From contig JAALGZ010000012.1 in the NCBI GenBank assembly GCA_015227615.1, forward strand, positions 1,178,001-1,242,000: a stretch of DNA of 64,000 nt. The letters run 5' to 3'. The translations under genes were made by a program, and so were the position numbers. The DNA is from Labyrinthula sp. Ha. Its lineage: Eukaryota; Sar; Bigyra; Labyrinthulida; Labyrinthulaceae. Positions within the stretch are counted from its first letter, which is position 1. Every line of letters starts with the position of its first letter. Under the pieces are notes generated by a model that was given only the letters and a program-made list of their open reading frames with translations, was not told where the DNA came from and did not search any database. Positions 45,510-58,440 of this stretch are shown in pieces.

Positions 45510-48500
45510 TTGGTTTCGGCTTTTATTTCTTAGCTATTTTGTTTCTGCCCGGATATACATCGATACGAACATCGGAATGGGTTGACTTCACACTGTGAAT
45601 GTTTTCCTTCCCCTGAAATCTGTCAAGTTTATACATTTCCGGTCACCTACCCATTTTCAAGGTAATGTCTTAACAATAAGGGTATTATGCTTCCATTTAT
45701 ATATTGAACACATAAATATTGGTGTTGCAGCTATAAGGCTAAAAGAACTATGCAAACTTTCTTCAATAATATGTAAACTTGTATCTGCATACTGCGATTT
45801 ATTGTCTTACAGAAGAGTAGCTCTCTGAAAAGAAATGTTCATTTGGACCCTAGAAATATTCTTTTAATTACTATGAATCTTACTTACAAACTTCTTTATC
45901 ATCTTTGCTCCGAGACAGATTTGCCATTTCCTGTTAGCTTAGTTTAAGGTCTCCTGTTAAGAAGATGTATACTAGGTTAATTTACATAGGACTCCGTTCA
46001 GTTACTGTCATCTAAATTTAAAATAATACCTTTAACAATGTAATAACAACTTCATAACAGTCATTTTAATAATTTGAACTGGTGTACAATAAGATAAAAT
46101 ACACATTTTGTGCTTAGAGCTCGAAATCACTGCATGGTTGAAGGAGACTTAAAAAATTTCTTGTACTGGAATTTTTTTCTCCTTGAAAGAATCTATTACC
46201 AGAAAATAGAGTCTTCAGGTTATGTTGATTTTTACTTAAATTTATCGACTATAGATACTTTTCCTATGTAAAGTTGAAGATTTGAGTCTTAAAAGAGAGT
46301 AAATTGAACTTTATCGGTAAGAGTCTTCGATTTTCTATTACAAAGAGCTACTTTGCCCAAGCAACGACTAATTCATTATTCTAACAAATTTGTTTGATTT
46401 TCTTCCTTAATTCTTTAAACAGCTACAAGAAACAGAGAGAAAGAAATCCCATATGCCGGTTCTTACAATGGTTAGCTTTCGTATACAAACAAGAGCTCTT
46501 AGTAAGATCTGCAGTATCGAAGCAAACTTGAACTGATATATTGAGTAAGAAAGACAATATGATGCGAAGCCTACACTCAAAGTCATAACTCTCCATGAAA
46601 CTTTCTCACAACAGATTTTCGGATTTCAGCTGTGTTAGAAGCAACTTGTGTACTCTCTACACGTCTGATACTAAATATGCAAATTATAAATAATTAGTTA
46701 AATTGCTTTAGTGCCTACAGTTTGTTAGGGAAATCATTTCGAGATTTTTCTATGCTATTTCATAAGATCTGTCAGTTCTGTATTTCAAAATCAGAGTTTT
46801 TTCTAGGTATACATGTACACTGGTAAAAACCTGATCAATAGATATTCAAGGGTTATAATAAAAGAATTCCTGACAGAGTCAAAACTCAAAAAAGATAAAA
46901 AGTAAATCATGTCTAAACCTGAAGTTAATACGCCGAGACACATTAGTTCACCGACAACAAGGTATATATCAAGCTCAGTAAGCAAGCAAGCTAAAAGAGC
47001 GTATATAACATGCTTAGCTAATCTAGGGCATTGAAAGAAAGTTGAAGACATTTAAAGGCTGTGTACAATACTAAATTCCGGGTGAAAAAAGCAGCATTTT
47101 ATGGATCCCATAGGAGATCTCGCTTATTAAGAGTAGTATAGGCTTCCTCAACTAGGTAACAGGTGACAAACAGATAGATTTCAACCTCCTCAATTGTTAT
47201 ATTTTCAACCAAACTCAAGTTTCCTAGTAATGAAAGTATACTTTCTTGGTTTTCTTAGTTTGGAAGTGCCGTATTCAACAAACTTGTATCTCCTAACTCC
47301 AGAAATGGGTAGAATATTTTGAATTCAGATTCATTATATTCTAGTCGGAATTTATTCTTATTCAAAATAACTGCAAATACTCATAAGCAGACACAAACCT
47401 ATATTTCTAGTTTACTATTAAGAAAAACTATTTATTTTATTTTGTTCACAGTTTACATTAATTTTTCATAACTTTCTACATTACTTTGATAAGAATGAGC
47501 TATAGAAGAGCAGTCTTGCCCCACAACATATATATATTACTTTTACAGGGGTTTGATATCTCCATAAATATATCAGCTGTTCTTATTATATTAGGAGAGC
47601 CGGTCAACATTTTTGAGGATGGCCCTTTTCCAGTATTTGGTTAATTCATGCTCTATAGGGGTCTGCATATTGTATTGGGTAAGAACTTCCTATTGATTGG
47701 GTCTATCAGGTTTCTTTATTTTCCGTTGCCAAACCTGAAGCAGAAATGCTCCAGGTATCTTGGTTTGTGTGCATGAGTTTTTTTCAAAACAACACACACA
47801 AAATGTTAAACTATTACCGTAGTGCGATTAGTGTTGAAGCTAGGTCAGATCTTATTGTAAAGAAGGATGTACATGTTTCATTAAATTCGTGCTTTGTGAT
47901 TACTTTCTACAATGGGGAGAAAATATCTGTTAAAATACAACTTTATCAACAAGGTTATACTCGTATCCAGTTATGATGAAGACTTCGAAATTCAATTGTT
48001 ACTTACCTTTGACTATCCCATGTTCTCGGAATTAGAATCACTGGGCACCAAAAATTATGATCTTTCATTAAGGAACTCTTATATCTGCATAATTAAACCA
48101 CATCAATACCTGTTTCATAATCTATTTCTCTTGTTCGTTAAAATCAGATAGTATTGGTAATTCATTCTGCTGACTCCCCACACTTTTTCCAGACTTCAAA
48201 CTAATATGAATTATTGCACATCATACCAAATATTGGATGTGAACGTGAAAAGTCAAATAAGTGGCTCACTTAAGTAACTAGAAACTCTCTATGAACTACA
48301 ATGTACTGTTAGGGTGGACTGGTAAATTCTCTGGTTTCCCGCAATGGTTTTCGAAGTTAACTAGTTATAATTGAATTTCTTTGTTTTTTTCTACATAATC
48401 ATAGCTACCGAGACCATTCAAACGCAGGACTTGATTTTGTACTAAATTCAGCGCATATATTAAGCATCATTTTAAAAATTTTACTCAAATATACATATTG

Positions 48501-51098
48501 AGAAAACTACTGACATCCCAAAAGAAAATCAACCGACCACAACTAAGTTCCCTGGAAAGTACGACTTATGTAAGGATTACTAGCTAGAGCATATGTGGAT
48601 AAGAGGTTCTCGGTGATAATAAAAGCCAATTCTCAACTAATTTTAAATAAAATTATTCTTACTTAATTTGGTTTAATTTTTTAAGAAATGACGTTATTTT
48701 TTTATGAATAGCACTAATTATTTATATTTTTTATTTTAATTGGTTGGGTGCTACTGAGCCAATAATGAAAAAGCATATATAGCAAACACCACAAATGAGT
48801 CAAGGCTACTCCCCAATGTTGGGTAGTTTTGTATAACCAGTTAAATTGGTGACAGTTTGGTTCTAATTAAATAAACTCATCTCAGCTTCTTCTGTATACT
48901 TTAGACCACTTAACTTTTAAAATCGACTTTGATGATGATATAAATATGTAGGACCAACCCCTGAGAAATATTCCAATATCAATATTGACAGTTGCAATTG
49001 GTTTATGGTGTTTCAAATAAGGTCTTTTGTTTTTCGTGACCTTCTATGTATTTGCTCATTTCTGTTCTTCAAGAGTAATTTCTTCTTTGGTCAAAATGGC
49101 CGAACCGGAGCAATATTTTGCGACAAACTTATAGTTATTAAGAAAGACTCAGGTGATATACTTGTTTTATATACCTTGATAGATGGGATTGAATGGTGAT
49201 ACAACACAGACAGTAATGGATAGACGCAAATCATCTGTGAATTAATAGAATAACGGGTAGATAGCGGTTTCATAAGTTGTAATATTCATTGAAATTTAAC
49301 TTTGTAAGCAATTTAATGTTTTGCTAGATTTATGGACCGTGTTAGATTTGTTTCAGATATAATATTTTCAGATACATATCGAAAACTTCACAATTCCACT
49401 ATTTGAATAAGTTTTTCTGAAAGCTTAAGACTAACTGACCCAACTTCCTTCATGTTTACTAGCTATTCACTGGGAATTTCGCTGGCGTTATATTTTCCAA
49501 TATCGAGCCTTTGTCTAATAGATATTTTAATAAATATAAACTAAGTGCTTAGAACAATCAAAGACGTGTTTCCATGGAGCAGAAAAGACTTTACCATTGA
49601 CACAACCTTTTTCCTTTAGTTGATTCGGTCAACGACTCGAGCTCGCTAGCGAGTTTGCCAAGTAATTGGTATTATTCTGAATTTAGCCCTGAGAGATAAT
49701 CTAAGCTTGTACTTTTCATCTGGTAATTGATTTAGGGTATAGTAAGATTACGATATTAGGCAGGATATTTTCACATATACATGTGTTCTCAGCTAAACTG
49801 GAGTCGACTAATTGTGGTTTCTTCGAACTTCCTAATCGATTTTGCTCCCTACAAAGAGAGACCAACTTAAGAAATTTTCTTGGTCATAGATTTATAATTA
49901 AGTCCAATCATGAATTTATCTCAAATCAGACCAGTTTAAAGTTTTGTTAGACCAAGCATTAAAATGTAATGTCTACGTTACTGCCCTTCAAAGTTTTCCA
50001 GAAAAGTTATTTTTCAACAGTATCTCCCATCTTAATTTTCTCTATGCTACATTTAAAAATATCTCATAAGGTATTATTTATTCACTTTAAATATTTTGTT
50101 TCATCCCATCCCTTTTACTTCATGTAGTATTTAGTGTCGGGAGAGATCAGGATGTTGTTGAAGTCTTGCTTTTCTGAGTCAAGGCAAGGTCTAATCCATC
50201 GAAAGTCGGCTCTTTATTTAATGTATTTAACCTTAACATACAATGAAAAAATGGGGATATTTTCCTACCACAGACTTAGAGTATACCTGGGCTGTTGAAT
50301 TACTTTCAATATTTTTTAACTTTCAGTCTTCAACATATATAGATGCTATTCATCTGTCAAGTGCAGTGAAACAAATAAGAGCGATTGCATAACCTTCTAA
50401 TTAGGCTAATTATTTTTGCTTTATTTCACTAAAACTTTATAAGATTTAAATATTAATGTATCTATGAAATTAAATTTAGTTAATATTCCCAGTTCATTGA
50501 AGCCACTTACGCTTCTGTTCCCCAGCTGAATACAACACTACCTCAGCACCAAACTTCGCGCCAGATATGAGCACGAATAAACATTCATTAAAACATAAAA
50601 CAAAAAGAAAACAAGTTTAATTTTATATTAGTATTTTAAATTTTATAATATATTAGGATGAATCTTTTGAGAACAAGGATTGATCGCAACTAATAAGTGT
50701 GATGATTAGGTAAAGAGAATTCTCGAACATTGAGGGTTTAGTGTGTTGGAAAGATATTTTTATCTCCTTAATTATTAAATATACTCTTAGTCATGATAAC
50801 AGATTTATTTTTTATAAGAAATAAGTATATGAGTAGTATCCACAAGATTTATGTATACACGATATGACAACAATTTCTACTCCAAGTACCCCCTCGTTCA
50901 CATAAACAAGAGAAAGTACGGTGTATCATTAGCAAAACAATCCTTATTTTATTAAATATGATTTAACTGGGCTTAGATGATATATTAATAACTATTACTA
51001 ACTAATTGGGAGCGACAAATAAGCTCAATGTTTGTAGTTATTAGATACTGTTCGACAATAGCAGCTCAATGGTGCATTACTAAGGCTTTGAATGATTG
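45510..51098. other. Gene desert
   Basis: About 5.6 kb with no supportable gene. Open frames at 45595-45828, 46803-47051, 47746-47976, 47912-48151 and 49005-49199 show no recognisable motif. The KMO and carrier promoters lie at its ends. No tandem repeats or RNA genes are recognised. Confidence 0.5.
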
Positions 51099-52049
51099 AT
51101 GGATGTGGATAGAACTGCGAAAAGGATAAAGCAAGTAAATTAGTTTCCATAAACCATAACTGTTTCTTAGTTAATATGCGGTGCTGGATCAGGAGTGATA
51201 ACTAAAACAGCCACAGCGCCACTGGAGCGTGTAAAGATTCTGTTACAGGTTCAAAGTATGCATACTCCACATCACGAGAGAAAATATCGAGGGATTATAA
51301 ACACAATGTTTATGGTTACCAAAGAAGAAGGCATTTTATCTCTATATAAAGGAAATGGAGCAAATGTTCTTCGTGTAATACCAGTATATGCACTGAAATT
51401 TACTTTCAATGACTTCTTTAAAGATCTTGTCGCAGGAAAAGACAGCAGCTCAAAGAAACTTCCTTTTTCTAAACTAATCGCCTCAGGAACTCTTGCTGGT
51501 GTTTTTCAAACTATGGTTACATATCCACTAGAAACAATAAGAACTCGATTAACCCTTGGTAAAGGCTTAAACATTGAGTATAGGGGAATAACAGATGTTT
51601 TTACAAAGACGTTGAAACAAGAAGGCATCACAGGTTTATACAAAGGACTTGGACCAACTCTACTTACTGGATCCCCTTACGTTGGGTTGCAAATGAGCTT
51701 TTATGAAATTTTAACCAGACAGGAAAGGTATGGATTACCTGAACAAGTATTCAAGCTTATTGCAGGGGCTGTTGCAGGAGTAGCAGCACAAACAATTACG
51801 TATATATAACATTAAGATTTACTGTTTAGTTATCCTGGGGATACAATAAGAAGACGGATGCAGACAAATGGAATGCAGGGAAAGGAAAGAGTATACAAAA
51901 ATAGTTTTGACTGTTTGTTTCAGATTTTAAGACAAGAAGGTGCTAAATGTCTGTTTAGTGGTTTGACTGCAAACGTTATTCGATCTATTCCAGGTGCAGG
52001 GATACAATTCTGGGCGTATGATAACTTGAAGAAGTTGATGAGCATATAA
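51099..52049 (+). CDS. Mitochondrial carrier (SLC25 family)
   Basis: Three exons, 51099-51134, 51171-51799 and 51830-52049, give 294 residues. Introns are 36 bp (51135-51170, GTAAAT...TTCTTAG) and 30 bp (51800-51829, GTATAT...TGTTTAG). The first exon encodes only MDVDRTAKRIKQ. All three carrier repeats are present with signatures ATAPLERVKILLQ, TYPLETIRTRL and TYPGDTIRRRMQ, and the matrix-side motifs EEGILSLYKGNGANVLR, QEGITGLYKGLGPTLL and QEGAKCLFSGLTANVIR. Six membrane helices are expected, in the inner mitochondrial membrane. The pattern is close to the adenine nucleotide, ATP-Mg/Pi and coenzyme A carriers, and RRRM recalls ADP/ATP carriers but without RRRMMM. The substrate is not settled. 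Confidence 0.9.
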
Positions 52050-52570
52050 TAGTCCCTTGAGAATAGGCCTTTTTTAGGTTTTTGATGTTAGTCTCTAGAG
52101 TTTAATACTAGAAAATGAACCTTTTGGCTTTTGATTTCCTGTCAAAAAAAGTTTTTTTGCAGTTTGCTGCTGAGGTTGTATGTTCCAAGAAAGCTTTAGA
52201 TTTTACTCAACTTAAAAAAAAAACAGGGTTGATGTGTCTAATCTGAACAAGCTGCAAGACTTAATAGATCACAGAGAGGTAATGTCTTTTTCATATAAGG
52301 ATCTTTTGGTACCCGAAAGTTTTTTCTCTATTAGACAACACAAACAAGACGTAGAGATCATTTTGTATGTTCTTTCTGGACAGCGGAAAAACTGCAAGAA
52401 GACAAGAAAACACAATATGTCATTACTATATTGCGTTACTGCCTTTATGTGCCGTCTGTTCATTACATATTTATTGTACAATTCACAAAGAAAAAACAAG
52501 ACATAAGGAGTCTTGAAATGACAGCGAACAAGTAGAACATGTTAAATAATACAAGAAACCAAAATTAAAT
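52050..52570. other. Spacer between carrier and SDR genes
   Basis: Contains two short overlapping open frames (from the ATG at about 52115, and 52234-52506) with no recognisable motif. The second has no ATG start. Probably 3' UTR and promoter. Confidence 0.4.
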
Positions 52571-53347
52571 ATGAATAAATTTTCTGCAAAAGACAAAATA
52601 TGTGTTGTAACTGGAGCGGCAGGCATTGGGTTTGAATACTGCAGGGCTCTTGCTACTGCTGGTGCAAAACACATCTGCCTAGTTGATATCCATTCTCAGG
52701 CAAGGTTAATATCTGAAAAGTCATTGAGCAAAGAGTTTCCCAATTTGATCATTTCGACTTATGAAGCTGACGTGTCGAAAAGGGAAGAAGTGAAGAAAGT
52801 GATAAACTCTATAGTACAAACTCATGGTACAATTGATCTATTTGCCGCAAATGCAGGATACTATTCAAAGGGTACTGGATTAGATTGCTGGATTGAAAAA
52901 GAGTTTGATATTACCTTTTCTGTAAATACGAAACAAGTTTTATACGCGTTTACAGAGTTGCTACCTGTCTTCAGGAATCAAGGAAGAGGTTGCTTTGTTG
53001 TAACAGCATCTGCTGGAGGCTTGTTTCCCGTGATTTCCGATGTGAATTATTTTATTTCAAAGTCAGCGACAATCTCAATATGTAAATACTTGAATGAAAG
53101 GTATACAACAGAAGGAATCCAAACTGTTTGTGTTTGCCCAGCAGCAGTAAAGACAGGAATGTTGAAAGATGAAACTGGGAAAGAGAAGAAACTGGAGTCA
53201 CCGATTAAACCAATTGAAGCATATCAAGTAGCAGAAGCGATGATGAAGGGTTTAAAGAGTGGAAAGTGTTTGGTTTTGGCCCCGGAAAAAGAGTTAATTC
53301 AGGGTTTACGTGTAAAACAAAAGGAATATGAACCTTGGAATATTTAA
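52571..53347 (+). CDS. Short-chain dehydrogenase/reductase, 15-PGDH-like
   Basis: 258 residues, no intron. Rossmann-fold SDR with VVTGAAGIG at 12-20, NAG at 94-96, Ser147 (TASAGG), Tyr160 and Lys164 (YFISK), and the CPAAVKTGM segment after strand beta-6. Acidic Asp39 after beta-2 (CLVDI) suggests NAD rather than NADP. The nearest familiar relative is NAD-dependent 15-hydroxyprostaglandin dehydrogenase, but the substrate here is unknown. The cofactor loop reads TGAAGIG, one residue shorter than the usual TGxxxGxG; the DNA is clear and no intron lies there. It is in the same direction as the carrier and convergent with the next gene, 48 bp apart. Confidence 0.88.
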   Translation: MNKFSAKDKICVVTGAAGIGFEYCRALATAGAKHICLVDIHSQARLISEKSLSKEFPNLIISTYEADVSKREEVKKVINSIVQTHGTIDLFAANAGYYSKGTGLDCWIEKEFDITFSVNTKQVLYAFTELLPVFRNQGRGCFVVTASAGGLFPVISDVNYFISKSATISICKYLNERYTTEGIQTVCVCPAAVKTGMLKDETGKEKKLESPIKPIEAYQVAEAMMKGLKSGKCLVLAPEKELIQGLRVKQKEYEPWNI

Positions 53348-53395
53348 ATAGAAATAGAATAGATTTATAGAAATAGTGTATTGTTGGTTTAGATA

Positions 53396-54049
53396 TTAAA
53401 CTATGTTTTTTGCACTCCAGTTTTCTTTGCTTTTTTTAGGAACTTCAAAAGTTTTTCTTGTTTGAAAGAAACTATCTTCTCCAATAGTAAAACTAGTGAA
53501 CTTTTTTCTTTTTGGAAAATCTTGAATCTCTTTCATTTTTATTTCAGTATCCTTAAATGGATAATATTTTATTTCTTCATCTCTTTCTTGGTAAAGATAG
53601 TTTGACATACAAGCAATGTAGAAAATATATTTAAACTGTTTCAGTTCCCTCTTGTAAATTATGATCCCATCTTCCAAAACAACGTAACAAGTTCTTACAA
53701 AATCAAGGCGAAGGTCATATTTGCTGCCCCAAATACATTCATCAAAAAAAGATGCCACGCTAAATGGTACAACAACAATCGTAAAAATGCTTATAATTGA
53801 ATAAAACAGGAAACAAAACAAGGCGAGGAAATACTTTATCAGCAAAGGTTTGTCTTTGAATGAGTCTAAAAATTCTTCCAGCAACTCCTGGTGGACACCA
53901 ACTTTTGGATAGGAAGAAATAGGCCTTCGATCTGGGAGTACCAATGCTTTTATTTCGTGTAAATTTGCAAAGTTAAAAGTTTCGCTTGTTTTTTCAAGGA
54001 TTAGTTCTCTAAGTTCATTGTGTGAGGGGTTAACGTGAAAATAACTCAT
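53396..54049 (-). CDS. Membrane protein of unknown function
   Basis: 217 residues, single open frame starting MSYFHVNPSHNE. A long hydrophobic block at about residues 71-104 (LLIKYFLALFCFLFYSIISI and on) is long enough for two membrane segments or one hairpin. The region before it is soluble and helical. After it comes a mixed region (RTCYVVLEDGIIIYKREL) recalling lipid- or PH-like beta strands, and the C-terminus is basic. I do not recognise the family. The hydrophobic hairpin plus the VVLEDGIIIYKR style is seen in some small ER proteins (inference). It faces the SDR gene tail to tail. Confidence 0.7.
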   Translation of the reverse strand: MSYFHVNPSHNELRELILEKTSETFNFANLHEIKALVLPDRRPISSYPKVGVHQELLEEFLDSFKDKPLLIKYFLALFCFLFYSIISIFTIVVVPFSVASFFDECIWGSKYDLRLDFVRTCYVVLEDGIIIYKRELKQFKYIFYIACMSNYLYQERDEEIKYYPFKDTEIKMKEIQDFPKRKKFTSFTIGEDSFFQTRKTFEVPKKSKENWSAKNIV

Positions 54050-57000
54050 TCAATTTATTCTGATATTGCGTTTGAAAGCAAGCAAATTGTGAATAATATC
54101 CGCGCAAGAAAACAGATTCAATAAATGTTTTCCGAAAATATAGCCTATGTTCCAGGTTTTGCAGTTGTATTCAGTTCTGTTAAGCGGTCACTGTTTGCGT
54201 AAATCTTAAGCTGTTTCTATGGTAATGTCATCTTGTAGTCGTAGAGTTGCATCTTAGTGTTTTAAATAGAGGTGTTTCTGATTATGGAATTCAAGGGCAT
54301 GAGATGATTTTATATGAACTATTAACCCATTAAAACAAAAAACAAAAGAGAATAAGATCTATATCGAAAAAATTTATTAATAGCAAGAGCTACCTTCATT
54401 TTAGAAAGTTTGAGATTCGTGAAAACAAGACTATACAGGATTTTCTTCAGTAATAGTACATATAAGTAGAGCAATTTGTTATGCGGAAACTTTCCCCCAT
54501 ATAATCTTAATAAGGAATGAAATGAATAGAAAATACAAAGACGATATTAAATATTTTAGTATTACCTGTAACCTTTGCGTAGAGATCTGTTTCCTTAAGG
54601 TAGTCAACAATATTACGTCAAGAATTTCAGGTAAAATTGTATGAGCTACGTTGCGTTCAATGCAATATTTTTTTCATAAGAAATTGACTTTAAGTATTCG
54701 ACCCCCAAAAAAGTTATTTTATTTCGATTCATCATGCTTTTTAAAGTGCCTATTACGATAAATAGTTGAGTATGTTATTCACATCTATGTTTTTTTTCAA
54801 GGAAATTATCATGTTGTTGCAGGTTATGGCTAAGAAATAAGAGTTAAGCTTCAATATACTATAAATAATAAAATATTTGACTAAATTATCACCAAAAACA
54901 AATATCTAAAGTGCGCTAAATGCACGACAATGTTTTAAAGTATCTCCAGAAATCCCAGTAAATACAAGTAGTGAGATCTTGTTGAAATTAGTAATAGACG
55001 TTACCTGTAAACCATATCTAATTTTAAGCTTCTTCGATTAATAGTATATGGTATTTTGAATAATAGATAATTCTCCCTCCACGGACAAGAACAATCCTGA
55101 GAAAGATAGACATTTTTAACCGCGGAAAATCTTAGTCAATAACTGGTGAAGCACTACAATACGAGATCCATTATCCTTTTAACCATTTATTGAAACATTC
55201 ATTCTTTTTATTCGATGAGTGATTCTATAGCTATAATCTATACTACATGTAACTAGAGCACTTTAAATATTACTGGTGGAAGTTACCATACATATTTTAT
55301 CCATAATAGTAATATGGCGACTTTAAACATTTTAAGGCATTAATTTTTATTTAAGTTTACAGAAAACTTAAATCTTTGAGCATAATTGCAACAAAAAAGA
55401 AATACGAGTAAAATTGTTGGGAAATTAAATATTCTTCATCCTAATTATTCGACATAGAAAAGGTATTAAGGGGGAAATCAGTGATCATGAGTAAGCATGG
55501 TGGGTTTAGAAATCTCTCTATCGAAACTATAGATTTACTAACTTATTTTATTCATCTCCACTATTATTGTCCAACTAAAAGTGATATTTATTTGTGCTTG
55601 AGTTAATAGTAACCAGATTAACCCTCTCCCACATTCTCAATTCTGGTCATACAAGGGAACTGGGTGATATAGCTTTCTGTAAAAGCAACTTGTATGATCC
55701 GCAAGAATAAAATAAAAATTCAATTAGTTCTCTGAGAGATGTGTAACATAAGTTTTTTCTATTGACTGAAAACTATCTATAAGACTGGATTCTCATTGAA
55801 ATATCTGCTCGGCTCTCCATTTTCTAAATCCAACTTCATTAATTAATTGAAAGGAAGTGGTAGTAGAGAGTTTAAGAGAATTTCTGGCCAGACCTTAACT
55901 GTTTCTGGCTGGGTATATGAATGCCTTGGTACATAAATATACTTGACTAATCTACATATATTTCTTCTTGTAGAAAATACTTGCTCGTCAGTCGCCACCG
56001 CTAAAAATGAATTCATCATAGTTCTTCCAGAGACTAAAAGTGACCATTTGTTCTGCTGTATATACTCTTTTTTATTTTATTTGCTATGAAAGATCTCATC
56101 AATGAAAATATTAATTTCTAGGTTTGTTTTGGTTACTCCAATTGGCTGTATTCGCAATGAGCTTAATTATATATATATATATGGGTAAAGCCTGGATTTC
56201 AATGATTGTAAGTATTCCTTACCATGGTGCCCTAGTTTTGCTACTGGATTAGATATATATCCAGAAGTAATTAGATGGAGATATTTCCCAAAATATGCTT
56301 TCTCATAGGCCAAAATCAGCGATACGCAAAACGGCGATATTGCATGGGGAAAAGTTTGAGGAAATAGGATTAAATGTTTTGGGCTGCTTCTACTGCAAAA
56401 TTACGAAAAAAATATATAGAAAAGAGTAATCAAAGAGCTGAGCATTAAAGCAGGGGTTATTGGGGCTAATACCTAATTGAAAATCAGTCGCCTGTTACCT
56501 GGAACACAGCTAGTTATCATAGCTCAGATAAGATATCCGTGGTCATTTCCACGCTTGCTAGAGGAATATTTAAGTATATAGCTACCAATTGTCGCTACTT
56601 AAGCGAGACAACGAGCCTTGGAAGACTGGATTGGAGCTACTAAAAGCTAAAGAGATACTAAATCAAATAAAGTTCAGACAAAGTTTGCTTGTTTGCAGTT
56701 AAAATTAAACTTAATATCGATACTTCCAAATACATTCTCTCCTTAGTTCTCAAAAATTACTGCAACCATGAGGTTAAAACGCTTGTAAAGATTGAAAATA
56801 TACACAATAACTTACAACAGAGGAGTTAAAAGTATTTTAATAGTTTGAAGTTGGTGAAAGTGGGATTGCGACATAAAACGTTGCTTTCAATCGTAGGTTT
56901 TCCGGTACAATTCTTGATAAAACAATACTAAAAGGAATCATGAAAGAAATTGTAGAAGGGATTGATTCCAGCAAAGACATTAATATTAAAATCTTAATTT

Positions 57001-57244
57001 AATGTGGCAAAACAAACCTACAATTTGGAGGAAGATTTATTCTAAACTGGGATTATCACAAAAACGTCAAAAACATCTTAAATGAATTCGTCTTCTTATA
57101 AAAGCTACAAAATAAATTAAAAAATATATACGAGGTTAGTATCCAAATTAATGCTACCAACTGCATCAACAAATATAGATTAGTGGTAACGCAAATTTTA
57201 GAGATACATTCTTTGTCAAAACCATAAATATCACATATACAATT
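54050..57244. other. Gene desert
   Basis: 3.2 kb with no supportable gene. A short (AT)n run is seen near 56170-56186. Toward the right end the plus strand becomes purine-rich, merging into the decayed stretch that follows. Confidence 0.5.
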
Positions 57245-58440
57245 ATGAAAAATAAACCAAGTGTAGGTGTTGTTTGGGATTTGCAATACCTGGGTCTCAA
57301 GGGCACGAAAATCATCATTACGGATAGGATTAACGGCTTAGAAAGAGCAATGGAGGAATTTGAGGCGTACTATGTTTTCTGCAGAGAACACTTTTTAGCG
57401 ACGTTGGGATCAGCTGCATCTGGCCTACAAGGTAGCAAAAGGGTAAAATTCAACTATAACTTGCGGGATGTATTGACAGGGAGTTTTGCTGAGGAGAAGG
57501 ATTTTGATCAACTGGTTGGAAAATTTTTAGTGAAGTTTGAAGACGAGGCAAAGCAGATAAGTCTAAGAAATTAGGGGAAAAGAGAGAGTGTGTTGTGAGA
57601 TAACATAAAGGTGTCTCATATTTTCTCATAATGCCACTCAGAGTGCCGAATCTTTTGACTCGTCCATCAAAGAAAATGTAAGTTTGAGATCCCCCGTAAA
57701 CCTAGAACCTTTATGAGGATATCGCTTAGCACGGGAATATAGCGGATAAATACATGAAGATAGTAATAAAACATCAAGAACTTTACCGAACAGGATAAAA
57801 AGGTTTCCAAAGAATTTGATGAAATATTCGCGGTAGAGTTAAAGTTGATGGGAATGTGTGGTATTATTGAAGAATTGAATGGGCCTAAGTTTATTGTAAG
57901 CGATATAAAGTTCAGGATCAGGAAGAGTCACTTTCTTGAAGTTGTGGGACATGATAGGCTAGAGGTTTCTTTTTTCCATTATGATGTGCGGTGAAATCTT
58001 CGTCTTCCTAACTGGCACTACGCTCGATATTGTGGTTCTCACAGAGTTGAATACTTTGATATAGGGAATTTTACTGAAAACCAAGGGGTCCAGGAACATC
58101 TACTTTTTAAACAGGTTTTGTGGGAGATGTGGTGCAAAGATTCTGAGTCCGATGAACTAATGAGTTCAATGTTAAGCTTCTACTGCTTGATCTTGCTCAT
58201 ATCACAAAAAACTCGGGGCCAGATGTTTCAAGATTCTAAGTGCATGTAAAGTGCTCTGCGAAGATACAAAAAGTAGCAGTGAGGTTTGGAAGAAAGTCTA
58301 ATCGACAGTTCTGAGGGAAATCATGGTCTTTGAGAAAAATCTGGGTGGAAACATTGCGATTATAAATGTTGTGCCGGAGGAAAGTGGAACCATGTATGAA
58401 TCACCGAAGAAAAGGATTATGAAGGAATAAATGAAAAAAT
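57245..58440 (+). pseudogene. Decayed coding-like stretch, possibly an old virus-like copy
   Basis: The plus strand is purine-rich and holds two long protein-like open stretches, one at 57245-57574 (109 codons, starting MKNKPSVGVVWD) and one over about 57.8-58.25 kb, with further traces to 58440. Composition (Lys, Glu, Asp, Phe, Leu) is that of a real protein. The element is broken in a handful of places. I cannot assign a family. A fragment around 58.2 kb faintly recalls segmented negative-strand RNA virus polymerases, which is a guess. No terminal repeats are seen, and no ends are defined. Confidence 0.35.

Noticed and set aside
52115-52506. Small overlapping open frames between carrier and SDR genes
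   Set aside because: No motif, the longer one has no ATG, and they lie where a 3' UTR and a promoter are expected.
56165-56190. Short AT dinucleotide run
   Set aside because: Too short to be an informative microsatellite in such an AT-rich background.
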